Below are positions 52,112 through 60,570 of a stretch of 64,000 nucleotides of DNA, in pieces (the first letter of the stretch is position 1; the number at the start of each line of letters is the position of its first letter). The stretch comes from Chryseobacterium aureum. GTDB taxonomy: Bacteria; Bacteroidota; Bacteroidia; Flavobacteriales; Weeksellaceae. Below the pieces are notes generated by a model that searched no databases, had not been told where the DNA came from, and saw only the letters and a program-made list of their open reading frames with translations. The position numbers and the translations under genes were made by a program. The DNA lies in assembly GCF_003971235.1 (NCBI RefSeq), contig NZ_CP034661.1, forward strand, positions 1,240,001-1,304,000, in the 5' to 3' direction.

Positions 52112-52136
52112 TCCGGAAGACATATTTTCTTCCGGA
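52112..52136. repeat. Hairpin between DUF2490 and DUF1398 genes
   Basis: TCCGGAAGA and TCTTCCGGA pair perfectly. It lies just past the DUF1398 stop on the minus strand, so it may end that transcript, though the T-tract is weak. Confidence 0.5.
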
Positions 52137-52149
52137 TTTCTCTAACGTA

Positions 52150-52542
52150 TTATCCAGGAACCTGTTCTGCAAGTACGACTGTTTCATTACGGTCAAAATA
52201 AATACAGGTCATTGCATAAAGATCCATTGTCCAGCCTTTAATTCCGTTTTCTGCACAGTCTTTACAGAAAGTCATATAATCTGTTTTTCCCTGTTGGTGA
52301 AGTTTCAGCCTTTCTTTAAACTTTTCAAGATTTACAGCATCAGAAACGGTAAGGGTATCATATTTTCTTCCTGTCTGAACAGCTGCATTTTCGGCATTAA
52401 AATACTCAGTATTTCCATCCGGAACGTAAGCTTTATAATGAGAAACTCCAAGTGCTTTTATCGCCTGAATATATTGAGGAAAGTCGGCTCCGCTTTTTAC
52501 TTTTTGATGCTCTGCCTTAATGTTTTCAATTGTAAATTTCAT
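52150..52542 (-). CDS. DUF1398-family protein
   Basis: This 130-residue cytoplasmic protein matches DUF1398, sometimes labelled a phage envelope protein. It has the I-Q-A-I-K-A-L-G-V-S-H-Y-K-A-Y-V-P-D-G core and G-I-K-G-W-T-M-D near the end. There is no phage gene around it, so that label is uninformative. Its role is unknown. Confidence 0.8.
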   Translation of the reverse strand: MKFTIENIKAEHQKVKSGADFPQYIQAIKALGVSHYKAYVPDGNTEYFNAENAAVQTGRKYDTLTVSDAVNLEKFKERLKLHQQGKTDYMTFCKDCAENGIKGWTMDLYAMTCIYFDRNETVVLAEQVPG

Positions 52543-52648
52543 TTTTATGTTTTTTATGTTTAAAGAATATTCTTTTTATGAATGATGAGTGATCTTCTTT
52601 TTATCAAATTTAAAAATTTTCAGGATGCAAATATATACCCAATAAAAA

Positions 52649-52669
52649 ACCGGTAACATGATTACCGGT
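52649..52669 (-). terminator. Terminator downstream of the PhnB-like gene
   Basis: ACCGGTAA and TTACCGGT form a perfect stem with a CATGA loop, with an A-run on one side, 36 bases past the stop of the PhnB-like gene. Confidence 0.68.
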
Positions 52670-52705
52670 AAGTTTTAACTATATTTCGAATACAAAATAT
52701 AAATC

Positions 52706-53155
52706 TTATGGGTGCTGCTGCATTTTAGCAGGGTCATCATAGTTAACCATCCAGTTGATTCCGAACTGATCTGTAAACATTCCGAAATAAGCTCCCCAGA
52801 AAGTATCTGCCATTGGCATGGTAATCTGCCCTCCTGCAGAAAGCCCTCCGAATAATTTGTCTGCTTCTTCTTTAGATGCTGCATTCACAGAAATTGAGAA
52901 GTTATTTCCAGCCTTGAAGTTGGAAGACCACTCCCCTCCTGTATCGCTTCCCATTAAAATGGTTTCTTTAGAGATTGGAAGTGATACATGCATGATCTTG
53001 TCTTTGTCTTCTTCAGGGGTCTCCTTGCCTTCCATTGGAGGCATTTCTCCAAATGTTCCGATATAAGGATATTCTCCCCCAAAAACAGATTTATAGAAAT
53101 CGAAAGCTTCTTTGCAATTTCCGTTGAATGTAAGGTAAACGTTTACTGTTGCCAT
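52706..53155 (-). CDS. PhnB-like VOC-superfamily protein
   Basis: This 149-residue cytoplasmic protein belongs to the PhnB/YdcE-like VOC group: N-C-K-E-A-F-D-F-Y-K-S-V-F-G-G near 13, I-L-M-G-S-D near 65, and W-G-A-Y-F-G-M-F-T-D-Q-F-G-I-N-W near 120. The actual substrate is unknown, and phosphonate use is not supported by any neighbouring phn gene. It is 35 bases downstream of an SRPBCC gene. Confidence 0.85.
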   Translation of the reverse strand: MATVNVYLTFNGNCKEAFDFYKSVFGGEYPYIGTFGEMPPMEGKETPEEDKDKIMHVSLPISKETILMGSDTGGEWSSNFKAGNNFSISVNAASKEEADKLFGGLSAGGQITMPMADTFWGAYFGMFTDQFGINWMVNYDDPAKMQQHP

Positions 53156-53190
53156 AATTGTCTTGTTTTTTTAAGTTTAGTTTGTATTTT

Positions 53191-53739
53191 TTATTGAGGT
53201 TTTTCAGATAAAGTTTTCAATCTTGAAAGTCCTTTCTGATAATCTTTTCCTATAGCATCCTCCATATTCATCAACAGCTTCATCAGGGTAAACGGATAAG
53301 GAATCTGTGATGTAAATCCCCACGTGGCCTTGCTTCCTTTTTCTTCCGGAACTACCGTTACATAAGCGTTTGCTTCACTTTCATATGGAGTAAGAAATCG
53401 GATCTCTGTATCTACCCTTTTACCTGCTTCATCTACTTTTTTCAATTCCTGACAACCTTTTCCTGCATTTTCATTTTTACTATCCCAGCAAACTTTTTCT
53501 CCGGGCTGCCCCGTTGTGCCCGTCCAGTCTTTTTTCATATTGGGATCAAGGTCATTCCATGGGCTCCATTGATCCATTGCTCTGAGGGAATTCGTATTTT
53601 GCCATACTTTATCTACCGGAGCGTTGATAGAAATCGTTTTTTCATACTTGCAGTCTTCTGAAATAAACGCAGCCACCCCTAACAAAATGATTAGTACTGC
53701 GGCCAAAAACAGCATCAATCTTTTAATTATTTTCATCAT
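53191..53739 (-). CDS. SRPBCC-family protein with membrane anchor
   Basis: This 182-residue protein starts with a hydrophobic helix (residues 8-26) that may anchor it or act as a signal peptide. It continues as a START-like domain: I-N-A-P-V-D-K-V-W-Q-N-T-N near 40, W-S-P-W-N-D-L-D near 57, and L-M-N-M-E-D-A-I-G-K-D near 162. Relatives are called polyketide cyclase-like, but function is unknown. It is sandwiched between two VOC genes on the same strand. Confidence 0.82.
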   Translation of the reverse strand: MMKIIKRLMLFLAAVLIILLGVAAFISEDCKYEKTISINAPVDKVWQNTNSLRAMDQWSPWNDLDPNMKKDWTGTTGQPGEKVCWDSKNENAGKGCQELKKVDEAGKRVDTEIRFLTPYESEANAYVTVVPEEKGSKATWGFTSQIPYPFTLMKLLMNMEDAIGKDYQKGLSRLKTLSEKPQ

Positions 53740-53752
53740 CTGTGTATTTTAA

Positions 53753-54127
53753 TTATGATCTGTGCTGATCGATAAGAATCATATTCCCATCGGGATCTTT
53801 CAGGTAAATATGTTCAGGCCCTGAAGTGGTTTCATCAGCTTCTCTTCCGATTTCTATTCCGTTTTCTTTTAATTTTTTCTGAATTTCGCGCACATCGTCA
53901 AAAGATTCAAGATCCTGTGCATTTTCATCCCATCCAGGATTGAAAGTAAGCATATTTCCATCAAACATTGCCTGAAAAAGGCCTATCAGTGTAGAACCGT
54001 TTTTCATGATCAGATAATTACTTTCTGCAGTTCCCGCCGTGGCTGTAAACCCAAGTTTTTCATAAAAGTCTCTGGATTTCTGAAGATCTTTTACACTTAA
54101 GCTGATTGAAAAAGCTCCTAATTTCAT
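53753..54127 (-). CDS. VOC-superfamily protein
   Basis: This 124-residue cytoplasmic protein shows a single glyoxalase-like fold: S-L-S-V-K-D-L-Q-K-S-R-D-F-Y-E-K-L-G-F near 9-27 and the C-terminal Y-L-K-D-P-D-G-N-M-I-L-I-D-Q-H. It may bind a metal but the substrate is unknown. The SRPBCC gene follows after 13 bases, so the two are probably co-transcribed. Confidence 0.85.
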   Translation of the reverse strand: MKLGAFSISLSVKDLQKSRDFYEKLGFTATAGTAESNYLIMKNGSTLIGLFQAMFDGNMLTFNPGWDENAQDLESFDDVREIQKKLKENGIEIGREADETTSGPEHIYLKDPDGNMILIDQHRS

Positions 54128-54273
54128 ATTTTTTTATTTTTAAAGCGAATGGATGTCCTGCAAAAGCCAGTCCCGATATAATCCGGAACCACATGCAAGC
54201 AGGGGAAAGACGGGATCATGTAATCCGTAAAAAAATGATCCCACGGCTATGACTGCTATCTTTCCGGGTATAT
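54128..54273 (-). other. Gap with a hairpin and open frame
   Basis: This 146-base gap contains GGGATCAT (minus strand) pairing with ATGATCCC, and a minus-strand frame open throughout to a TAA at 54139-54141, with no good ATG. The frame reads H-D-P-V-F-P-L-L-A-C-G-S-G-L-Y-R-D. It looks like a degenerate repeat tail and not a gene. Confidence 0.35.
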
Positions 54274-54744
54274 TTACTGATTTTTTAAATGGGTCTTAAA
54301 GGCTATGGTTCCGTCATAGCTTTTCCAGTCTCCAATCAACTCAATATACTGTCCTTCTATTTTTTCTGTTTTTCTGTTCCATTTGAAATTATAGACAAAT
54401 TTTCCTTTGAAAATTCCGGAATGCTTTCCTTTGTTTTCTTCTGCCAGTTCATATTCTCCGAACACAGTTCCCTGTTTTTTGGAATCTTTGTATTTTGAAA
54501 TGGTCATTTTCCCTTCAAATTTTGAATAATTGGTGTCTACAAGGGAATATCCCGAAACGAAGTATTCCTGGTCATTTTTTTTATTCTGTTCAGAAATATT
54601 GATCTTCAGTTTCAGTTCCTGTCCTTTGCTTCCAATGGTTCCTATGTAAGGTTTGCTGTTATTCAGCCAGGTATTCGAGATATCAGGCATCTGTCCTAAT
54701 GCAAAATTGGCAACAAGAATGAGGAGTAATAAAAGTTTTTTCAT
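54274..54744 (-). CDS. Secreted hypothetical protein
   Basis: This 156-residue exported protein begins M-K-K-L-L-L-L-L with a signal peptide ending near A-L-G-Q. It is beta-rich, with F-K-G-K-F-V-Y-N-F-K-W-N-R-K-T-E-K-I-E-G near the end, and shows no known family. The ATG at 54744 is chosen over a frame extension that would overlap the DUF1569 gene. It is 14 bases after that gene and so probably in the same operon. Confidence 0.72.
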   Translation of the reverse strand: MKKLLLLLILVANFALGQMPDISNTWLNNSKPYIGTIGSKGQELKLKINISEQNKKNDQEYFVSGYSLVDTNYSKFEGKMTISKYKDSKKQGTVFGEYELAEENKGKHSGIFKGKFVYNFKWNRKTEKIEGQYIELIGDWKSYDGTIAFKTHLKNQ

Positions 54745-54758
54745 ATTGTGTGATTTTT

Positions 54759-55214
54759 TTAAACGCCAAATTGTGCCAAATGGTGGTTCAAATGTTTCGC
54801 AAACATATTGTTCCATTCCTGAGCATTCAGCTTTCCGAAAGAAAAAGATTCTTTACCATCAAATGCATCAGCACCCAACTGTTGTGTTTTCTGGATGAAA
54901 CCAATGAGTCTTGCTTTCTCTTCGTGAAAATTCTTTCTGGTAGTGATCAAAAACTGGGGAGCGGTAGGAGAATCTCTCGGATAGGCTTTTTCTCCCACTA
55001 CTTTTGGTTTTACGAAAGTTTTTAATATAAATTTTGCAATGGCTCCCGGCTTTTTGTGCTTTTCCGGTTCATAAATCATTTCATAGGTAATGGAACAGTG
55101 GGCCAGCATCTGGTCTACTGTCATTTTTCCCCACAGACCATGGGTATCTTCTACGAGTCTGTTGATTCTGTCAATATAGTTTTGAGCATCTTTTGCATCA
55201 AATACATTTTCCAT
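54759..55214 (-). CDS. DUF1569 (DinB-like) protein
   Basis: This 151-residue cytoplasmic four-helix protein matches DUF1569 of the DinB superfamily: W-G-K-M-T-V-D-Q-M-L-A-H-C-S near residue 28 and the end N-M-F-A-K-H-L-N-H-H-L-A-Q-F-G. The histidines (His in L-A-H-C and H-L-N-H-H) could bind a metal, as in DinB-fold thiol transferases. Activity is unknown. Confidence 0.82.
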   Translation of the reverse strand: MENVFDAKDAQNYIDRINRLVEDTHGLWGKMTVDQMLAHCSITYEMIYEPEKHKKPGAIAKFILKTFVKPKVVGEKAYPRDSPTAPQFLITTRKNFHEEKARLIGFIQKTQQLGADAFDGKESFSFGKLNAQEWNNMFAKHLNHHLAQFGV

Positions 55215-55612
55215 ATAATTTCTATTTTACTATGGGCAAATATATCAGTTTTTTTGTTTGATTTTATCGTTGGCTGAAAAAATTGAGGGGTGTGGTGCGA
55301 GTCGCGAGTTGTGGGTTCGGGTTACGAATTGCTTGTTGCCAGTTTGTGATTAAGCGTAGGGATAAAGGTTGAGGATTTTAAGTAGATAAGCTACAGGATG
55401 CGGGTTTTGGGATTGCGGGACTTTGGAGTGTGAAAATGTGGAGTTTGGTTAATACAGGTTATTTTGTTTTTTTAATTATTTCTTGATGTTTTTAAGGTAA
55501 ATACTCATAACCGATACAATTAACAGCAAGCACCTGATCAATCAAAAGCTAGCAACAAAAACAAGCAACAAGAAACCAGCAACAGATTAACCAGCAACTG
55601 GAAACAAAAAAA
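55215..55612. other. Low-complexity gene-free region
   Basis: These 398 bases hold no gene. A G/T-rich part (about 55290-55450; GCGAGTCGCGAGTTG-like, GTGGGTTCGGGTTACG) is followed by an AGCAAC-rich part (about 55505-55605; CAGCAAC, AGCAACAAAAACAAGCAAC). The units are degenerate and not evenly spaced, so this is not a CRISPR array. Confidence 0.6.
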
Positions 55613-56818
55613 TTACTCAATCTCCTCAGAAGTATTCTCAACTGCGATTTCCTGTGGTGCAGATTTTTTGAAAATAAACCAAAGTTTAATCTTCAAAGCA
55701 ATCCAGCCTATAATGGCATATATTACTAAAAGAATGCTTAAGTGTTTCAGATAAGGGAAAGTAAGTTCCACCGAACCTTTTTGAATCAATAAGATTTTAA
55801 ATGCCTGTAGAAATGGAGTTAACGGAATAATATTGGCAATAAACTGAACAAAAGCAGGCATTGCATTCAAAGGCCATGTAAAACCACTGATGATGAAAGC
55901 CGGTGAAGCTATAACCATCAGGATTTGTGTAGCCTTCAAAGCATCCGGAATCAGAATACTGATGAATACCCCCAAAAATGAGGCTGACCCTACAAAAACT
56001 GCTGTTAAAAGAATAAAATTAAGAATTCCTTCCGGCATCGGAACTCTGAAAATCATATGCATAAAGTAGTAAATACCTACAATAAGAATAGAAAACACCC
56101 AGATTGGGATCACCTTTATGAGCATGGTTGGGAAGGCCCATTTTTTCATTTTCAGGTATTCTTTCACAAAGGATCCCCTTTCAAATTCAGCAGCAAAACT
56201 TACGGCCATTGCCAGCAGGATCACCTGCTGTAATACCACTGCCAGCATTGCAGGCCACATAAAGATCAGATAGTTTCCGGTAGTATTGAAAAGGGTGATG
56301 TAATTGGCTTTGAAAGGTTCATATTGTGTAGCAGCCTTTGCAGCGGGCATTCCTGCTTTCTGAAGGGCTTTAATGGATGCTCCGGCAGAAAATGTTCCTA
56401 TGGTAAGCTGAAGTGCTTTGGAGGCGAAATTAGCTGTTAAAACATTTCCTGTATTGATGTAGACATTCAGTTCGGGATATTTTTTCTGCAGCATATCTCC
56501 TTCAAACCTTGAAGGAATAATCACCACAGCGGCAGCTTCATGCCTGATTACCTCATCTTTGATACTCAGAGGTTCCTGAAGATATCTGATAATTCTGATG
56601 CTTTTATTATCATCCAGCATTTCCGTCAATTGGTTGGATAAAGGAGTATTATCCCTATCCACTACCAATACGGGGGTATTTTCAACTTTTCCGCTTTTGT
56701 AGACAAACCCCAGCAAGGTTGCATAGAATACCGGTGCCAAAAAGAACACCGTCCTTAAGGTAGAATTGCCGATAAAAAGTTTGAACTCTCGTTTTAAAAG
56801 ACGGAAAAATTCTTTCAT
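55613..56818 (-). CDS. ABC-2 type permease (exporter subunit)
   Basis: This is a 401-residue membrane protein. One transmembrane helix lies near residue 20, then a large periplasmic loop to about 180, and then five C-terminal helices (about 182-205, 228-252, 262-285, 290-312, 345-370). This is the ABC2_membrane_3 (YhhJ/YbhS-like) layout. It should pair with an ATPase, but no ABC ATPase gene is adjacent. It ends with an acidic cytoplasmic tail. It is the last gene of a TolC-HlyD-permease operon, 68 bases after HlyD. Confidence 0.88.
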   Translation of the reverse strand: MKEFFRLLKREFKLFIGNSTLRTVFFLAPVFYATLLGFVYKSGKVENTPVLVVDRDNTPLSNQLTEMLDDNKSIRIIRYLQEPLSIKDEVIRHEAAAVVIIPSRFEGDMLQKKYPELNVYINTGNVLTANFASKALQLTIGTFSAGASIKALQKAGMPAAKAATQYEPFKANYITLFNTTGNYLIFMWPAMLAVVLQQVILLAMAVSFAAEFERGSFVKEYLKMKKWAFPTMLIKVIPIWVFSILIVGIYYFMHMIFRVPMPEGILNFILLTAVFVGSASFLGVFISILIPDALKATQILMVIASPAFIISGFTWPLNAMPAFVQFIANIIPLTPFLQAFKILLIQKGSVELTFPYLKHLSILLVIYAIIGWIALKIKLWFIFKKSAPQEIAVENTSEEIE

Positions 56819-56886
56819 CTGTATATTTTTATAGGTTGATGAACGCCATGAAATTCAATTGGAAATCTCATGTGCTCTTTTTCAAT

Positions 56887-57846
56887 TTATTTCAGGATTA
56901 CATTGGCATTGACAAGAATACTTTTAGCCTTGTTCATGTCTTTGGGTTTTACTTTGATCTCGTAGATGGCATCCTGTAACTGGTAATCCGGATAAGCTGT
57001 TGTGATATCTGCATATTTTGTAAGCTGCTTGATATACACGATATTTCCTGTGAGGTTTTCTTTGTTATACACCACCTGCATGGTCACTTCCTGTCCTTTT
57101 CTGTATTTTGAAATTGCACTTTCCGGGATAGTAAATCTGAAATAAGTACTTTCGGGAATATACCCGTTGAATAAAGCAAAACCGGCGGTTGCCAGCTCAC
57201 CTGTATTTAAACTGATGGTTTCAATTTCCATATCATTGGTGGCGATGATATATCTTTCGGAATAGGCTACATTAGCTTCCTGTAGGGCTCCTTTGGCCTG
57301 TGAAGCCTGGCCGGCTGCCATTTCTATTTTTTCTACACGGGTTCCTCTGTTGACATCATCCAGCTCCGCCACTACCGCATCATACTGTGCTTTTGCCCCC
57401 TGTAATTTTGCATAGATCTCATCATGAGCCTGTGGAGACATTAAGCTGTCCCGGAACATATTGTTGGCTCTTTTGTAAGATTTCTGGGCAAATTCATATT
57501 GTTCTTTCAATCCTTTATATTTGGCCTGAAGCTGTCTCAGCTGATCGGCAGTGGCTCCGTTTTTAGCCATCTGTTCCTGGGCAGAGGCGGCATTTACTGC
57601 ACCTTGCGCCTGGGCAATTTTTGCTGAAACTTCAGGGACATCAAGCTGCGCCAGCGTATCTCCTTTTTTCACGGTCTGACCTTCAGAAACGTATATTTTC
57701 AGGATCCTTCCGGTCACTTTAGGGGCAAAAGAGATCACCTCTTTTTTAGTTTTTCCCTCAGGTTCTTTTATTTTTTCATTTTTCTTGTCACAGCTCCCTA
57801 ACAAAAACAGAGCAGCGAAGAGTACAGATATATTTTTATGCATCAT
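56887..57846 (-). CDS. HlyD-family membrane fusion lipoprotein
   Basis: This 319-residue periplasmic adaptor has the lipobox L-G-S-C near 19. A biotinyl-lipoyl-like segment follows (V-S-E-G-Q-T-V-K-K-G-D-T-L-A-Q-L-D), then a coiled-coil hairpin about 80-185 rich in Ala/Gln (A-A-S-A-Q-E-Q-M-A) and a barrel domain after 210 (G-Q-E-V-T-M-Q-V-V). It bridges the inner-membrane permease and TolC. It starts 8 bases after the TolC gene stop. Confidence 0.88.
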   Translation of the reverse strand: MMHKNISVLFAALFLLGSCDKKNEKIKEPEGKTKKEVISFAPKVTGRILKIYVSEGQTVKKGDTLAQLDVPEVSAKIAQAQGAVNAASAQEQMAKNGATADQLRQLQAKYKGLKEQYEFAQKSYKRANNMFRDSLMSPQAHDEIYAKLQGAKAQYDAVVAELDDVNRGTRVEKIEMAAGQASQAKGALQEANVAYSERYIIATNDMEIETISLNTGELATAGFALFNGYIPESTYFRFTIPESAISKYRKGQEVTMQVVYNKENLTGNIVYIKQLTKYADITTAYPDYQLQDAIYEIKVKPKDMNKAKSILVNANVILK

Positions 57847-57854
57847 TTAAATTT

Positions 57855-59273
57855 TTAAGGGATTAAATAAAATTTGGTGATATCCAGTTCCTGGGTAGAC
57901 CTCATCAGTTCTATTCCGGCTCTTCTCTGATTGAAAATGGCATTCTGATATTCCAGTTCCGCAACTTCAAGATCATTTTCAGCATCAATAAGCTGTGAAG
58001 ATTTACTCATTCCGTATCTGAATTCTTTTTCTGCCTGCACCAATGCATTTTTTGCGAGTTCTTTTTCTTTGGCTTTCAAGGGGATCTGTGCGGAAGCAAT
58101 ATCATAATTGGTTTGATTATTCGCCAGATTCAGCGAAAGTTTTTTCAGAGCGTCTTCTTTCTGATTCTGTAAAACTTCTTTTCCTACTTTGGCTGTTTCT
58201 TCTGCATGTTTTCCTTCTTTACCGTCAAAAATTTCCCATTTAAAACCGACTCCTGCCGTAATGAATGGAAATACGTTGATATTATTAGGTCTCCAGTCCA
58301 GTTTTTTTCCTTCATATCCAAGAATTGGAACTGCGGGGATGATATTTTCTGAGGATTTTATCCTGTTTCCGTACAGTCCGATATAATAAGCAGAAGCCAT
58401 CAGCTGTACTTTAGGAATCATCCATGTTCTTTCTGCTTTTATTTTATAGTCTGCAGCACTGATTCCATGTTCCAGAGCTCTGATTTCTGCTCTTTGCTCA
58501 ATTCCTTTTTCTGCGGCAAGCAATTCTACAGGGTACAATACAGGATCAATCATTCTGAGCCTTTCCCTATTGATTCCCGTTAATATATAAAGCTGGGTAA
58601 GAAGGAGTTCTTTTTTTCCTTCATATTCTACCATCTTCGCATTTAAAGTAGCCTGGGCCAACTCAATTTTCTTATGATCATAAGGTGTTATCAGACCATA
58701 ACCGAGTGCTTTATCTGCCGTTTTCCTGTTGATATCCAGTCTTTTTTTACTTTCATCCAGTACTTTTTTAGACTGATGAATCAGCGCCAGCTGATCATAG
58801 GCTTTGGAAATGGTGGCAATAACCTCATCTTTTGTTTTTTCCAGAAGGATATCTTCGGATTTTTTCTTTTCTTCAACTGCTTTTTTCAGGTACTTGACCT
58901 TTCCTCCTGAGTACAGAACCATCTTGGCATCTGCTTTGGCAATTCCTGAAAAACCTGATACGTTGAAATTATTATTGAAAGCCCCTTCCGGAATATTGAT
59001 AAAGGGAGCCAGGTTGAATTCCGGTGACGTCAGTCTTGCTGTTCCGTTAAGATAGCTGGCTTTACCACTCAATTCCAGAGTCGGAAGAAAGATGTCTTTC
59101 AGTTTGTGTTCATCAAGATCGGTAAGTTTATTTTGAGTAATCTGCATTTTAAGGTCCGAATCCCGAACCATAGCACTATCCAGAAGTTCTTTAAAATCCG
59201 GAGCAGATTGTGCCCAGCCAAAAGCAGGGAAAGCAAAAAAACTAAACGTAAAAATCAATAAATTGTTTTTCAT
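57855..59273 (-). CDS. TolC-family outer membrane protein
   Basis: This 472-residue exported protein has a signal peptide to about 22. Two repeated helical halves (L-K-D-I-F-L-P-T-L-E-L-S-G, and near the C-terminus A-L-V-Q-A-E-K-E-F-R-Y-G and A-E-L-E-Y-Q-N-A-I-F-N-Q-R-R) are typical of the TolC channel. It leads the export operon. A TATATTTG -7 box (59289-59296) lies only 16 bases upstream, which would give a very short leader. No TetR-type repressor is next to it. Confidence 0.9.
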   Translation of the reverse strand: MKNNLLIFTFSFFAFPAFGWAQSAPDFKELLDSAMVRDSDLKMQITQNKLTDLDEHKLKDIFLPTLELSGKASYLNGTARLTSPEFNLAPFINIPEGAFNNNFNVSGFSGIAKADAKMVLYSGGKVKYLKKAVEEKKKSEDILLEKTKDEVIATISKAYDQLALIHQSKKVLDESKKRLDINRKTADKALGYGLITPYDHKKIELAQATLNAKMVEYEGKKELLLTQLYILTGINRERLRMIDPVLYPVELLAAEKGIEQRAEIRALEHGISAADYKIKAERTWMIPKVQLMASAYYIGLYGNRIKSSENIIPAVPILGYEGKKLDWRPNNINVFPFITAGVGFKWEIFDGKEGKHAEETAKVGKEVLQNQKEDALKKLSLNLANNQTNYDIASAQIPLKAKEKELAKNALVQAEKEFRYGMSKSSQLIDAENDLEVAELEYQNAIFNQRRAGIELMRSTQELDITKFYLIP

Positions 59274-59931
59274 GGTTTATGTTTGTAACAAATATAATGC
59301 AAAAAAAGATAAAATACTTAAAGATAATTCTACAATGTAGTGAATTTAAAGCAAGTTTAAAATATGTTTAAGTTTAAATCCTTATTAAATAAAGTTTTGC
59401 CCAAAGCGTTTAAATGTTAATTAAAGTTTAAAAAAATTTAAAAAAAAGATTAACTCTACTTTTTTGCTCTATTTTTATGATACTTTTTTGAGGAAATAAA
59501 GGGGTTACATCATATTTTATATGAAAAACCAGGTCTGAATTTTGTAAGCTGATTCCTTCGGAATGACAAACTCCGATGAATAGGTTTTGAAGGAAAAACG
59601 ATAAGTCTGCAAAGTATTTATGGAGAGCTATAAAACATTTCTGAATTGATGAATTCTATAGAAATGGATAATTAAAGCGCATAATTTGTCCATTCCGCAG
59701 GAGTCAACACTTTTACAATACCAATACCTTAATTCACAAACACCATCACTCTCAAACTCTCAAACACTCTAACCCTCTCGCTCAACACAGAATTCTTTTC
59801 CAAAGATTAAATATAATGTCTGGAGCCCTGCGGAATGACAAACTGAGTGGCATACATTTGCTATCCATTAAAAACGAAAACTCCCCACTTCACTGTGAGG
59901 AGTTTTCTGTTTATCATTATAATAAGCTGAT
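59274..59931. other. Gene-free region
   Basis: These 658 bases hold no gene. The A/T-rich upstream region of the TolC gene (59274-59480) is followed by repeat-like pieces, including CTTCGGAATGACAAA near 59560 and GCGGAATGACAAA near 59832 that match the dispersed repeat. A C/A-rich stretch (about 59730-59790; ACTCTCAAACACTC) follows, and the terminator of ecotin ends the region. Confidence 0.65.
59877..59905 (-). terminator. Terminator of the ecotin gene
   Basis: AAAACTCC and GGAGTTTT pair around CCACTTCACTGTGA, and T-rich sequence follows on the minus strand. It is 27 bases past the ecotin stop. Confidence 0.75.
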
Positions 59932-60420
59932 TTATCTTTGAACTGCTTTTTTCATAGCAGCATCAGGACGTAAAATTCTGTAACGAACTTCGATGTCTTT
60001 CGGTACATAGAATACCAATGGAAGTTTACTGTTGTATCTTACAATTTCAGGCTTAAGCGTCACAAATTTTTTCGTCAGTTTTTTATCCAGACAAGCCATT
60101 AGTGTCCCTCCTGTTTCTCCTTTGGATTCTACCTCATAATAGTTGTATCCCCACCCCTGTAGATCCTGAGTTTTCATTTCTCCCATTAAGAAATAATTGT
60201 TACAGTCTAACATTTTCTCAGCGCCGACAAAAAGTTCAACTTTTAAATCGTTTTCATTTTTAGCAACGGGAAGCTGAATATATACCTGCTTATATCCTTC
60301 TTTTGCTTTTGGGAACATTTCAATCTGTAGTTTTTCAAACTTTTCTGCTTTCTTTTGTGCAAAAGCATTTACTCCAGCCATTAGTACTAATCCTGTCATT
60401 AAAGTTTTAGAAAATTTCAT
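59932..60420 (-). CDS. eco: Ecotin (serine protease inhibitor)
   Basis: This 162-residue exported protein (signal peptide to about residue 21) matches ecotin, a periplasmic dimeric inhibitor of trypsin-like, chymotrypsin-like and elastase serine proteases. It shows F-P-K-A-K-E-G-Y-K-Q near 36-45, V-E-L-F-V-G at 61-66, G-W-G-Y-N-Y-Y-E-V near 89-97, and R-Y-N-S-K-L-P-L-V-F-Y-V-P at 128-140. The two cysteines at 73 and 110 match the E. coli disulfide. The reactive loop reads T-L-M-A-C, so the P1 position aligned with E. coli Met84 is Leu107. It stands 150 bases downstream of the alpha-2-macroglobulin gene with a terminator between, and has a -7 box at 60470-60477 next to an AAACAATTGTTT palindrome. 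Confidence 0.93.
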   Translation of the reverse strand: MKFSKTLMTGLVLMAGVNAFAQKKAEKFEKLQIEMFPKAKEGYKQVYIQLPVAKNENDLKVELFVGAEKMLDCNNYFLMGEMKTQDLQGWGYNYYEVESKGETGGTLMACLDKKLTKKFVTLKPEIVRYNSKLPLVFYVPKDIEVRYRILRPDAAMKKAVQR

Positions 60421-60469
60421 CTTTTAATAATTTTTTTAATTGATACTATCTTAATTCCAAAAACCATTC

Positions 60470-60477
60470 CAAATTTA
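60470..60477 (-). promoter_or_regulatory. Putative ecotin -7 box
   Basis: The minus strand reads TAAATTTG (TAnnTTTG), 50 bases before the ecotin ATG. The palindrome AAACAATTGTTT (60478-60489) sits directly upstream of it. Confidence 0.45.
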
Positions 60478-60530
60478 AACAATTGTTTAAATTCTAGAAT
60501 TAATTCTATTTCTTCAAAATTTTCAAACAA

Positions 60531-60557
60531 AAACAGCAGTAAAAATTACTGCTGTTT
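60531..60557 (-). terminator. Terminator of the alpha-2-macroglobulin gene
   Basis: AAACAGCAGTAA and TTACTGCTGTTT form a perfect 12-base stem just after the stop codon on the minus strand. Confidence 0.85.
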
Positions 60558-60570
60558 TGATATCTGTCAC

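Noticed and set aside
52150-52542. Phage gene, from the label phage envelope protein for DUF1398
   Set aside because: No phage structural, integrase or lysis genes surround it; the label comes from old annotation of the family.
54745-54816. N-terminal extension of the secreted hypothetical protein
   Set aside because: It overlaps the DUF1569 gene, and the signal peptide begins at the ATG at 54744.
55500-55605. CRISPR-like array
   Set aside because: The AGCAAC units are short, irregular and lack spacers, and no cas genes are in the window.
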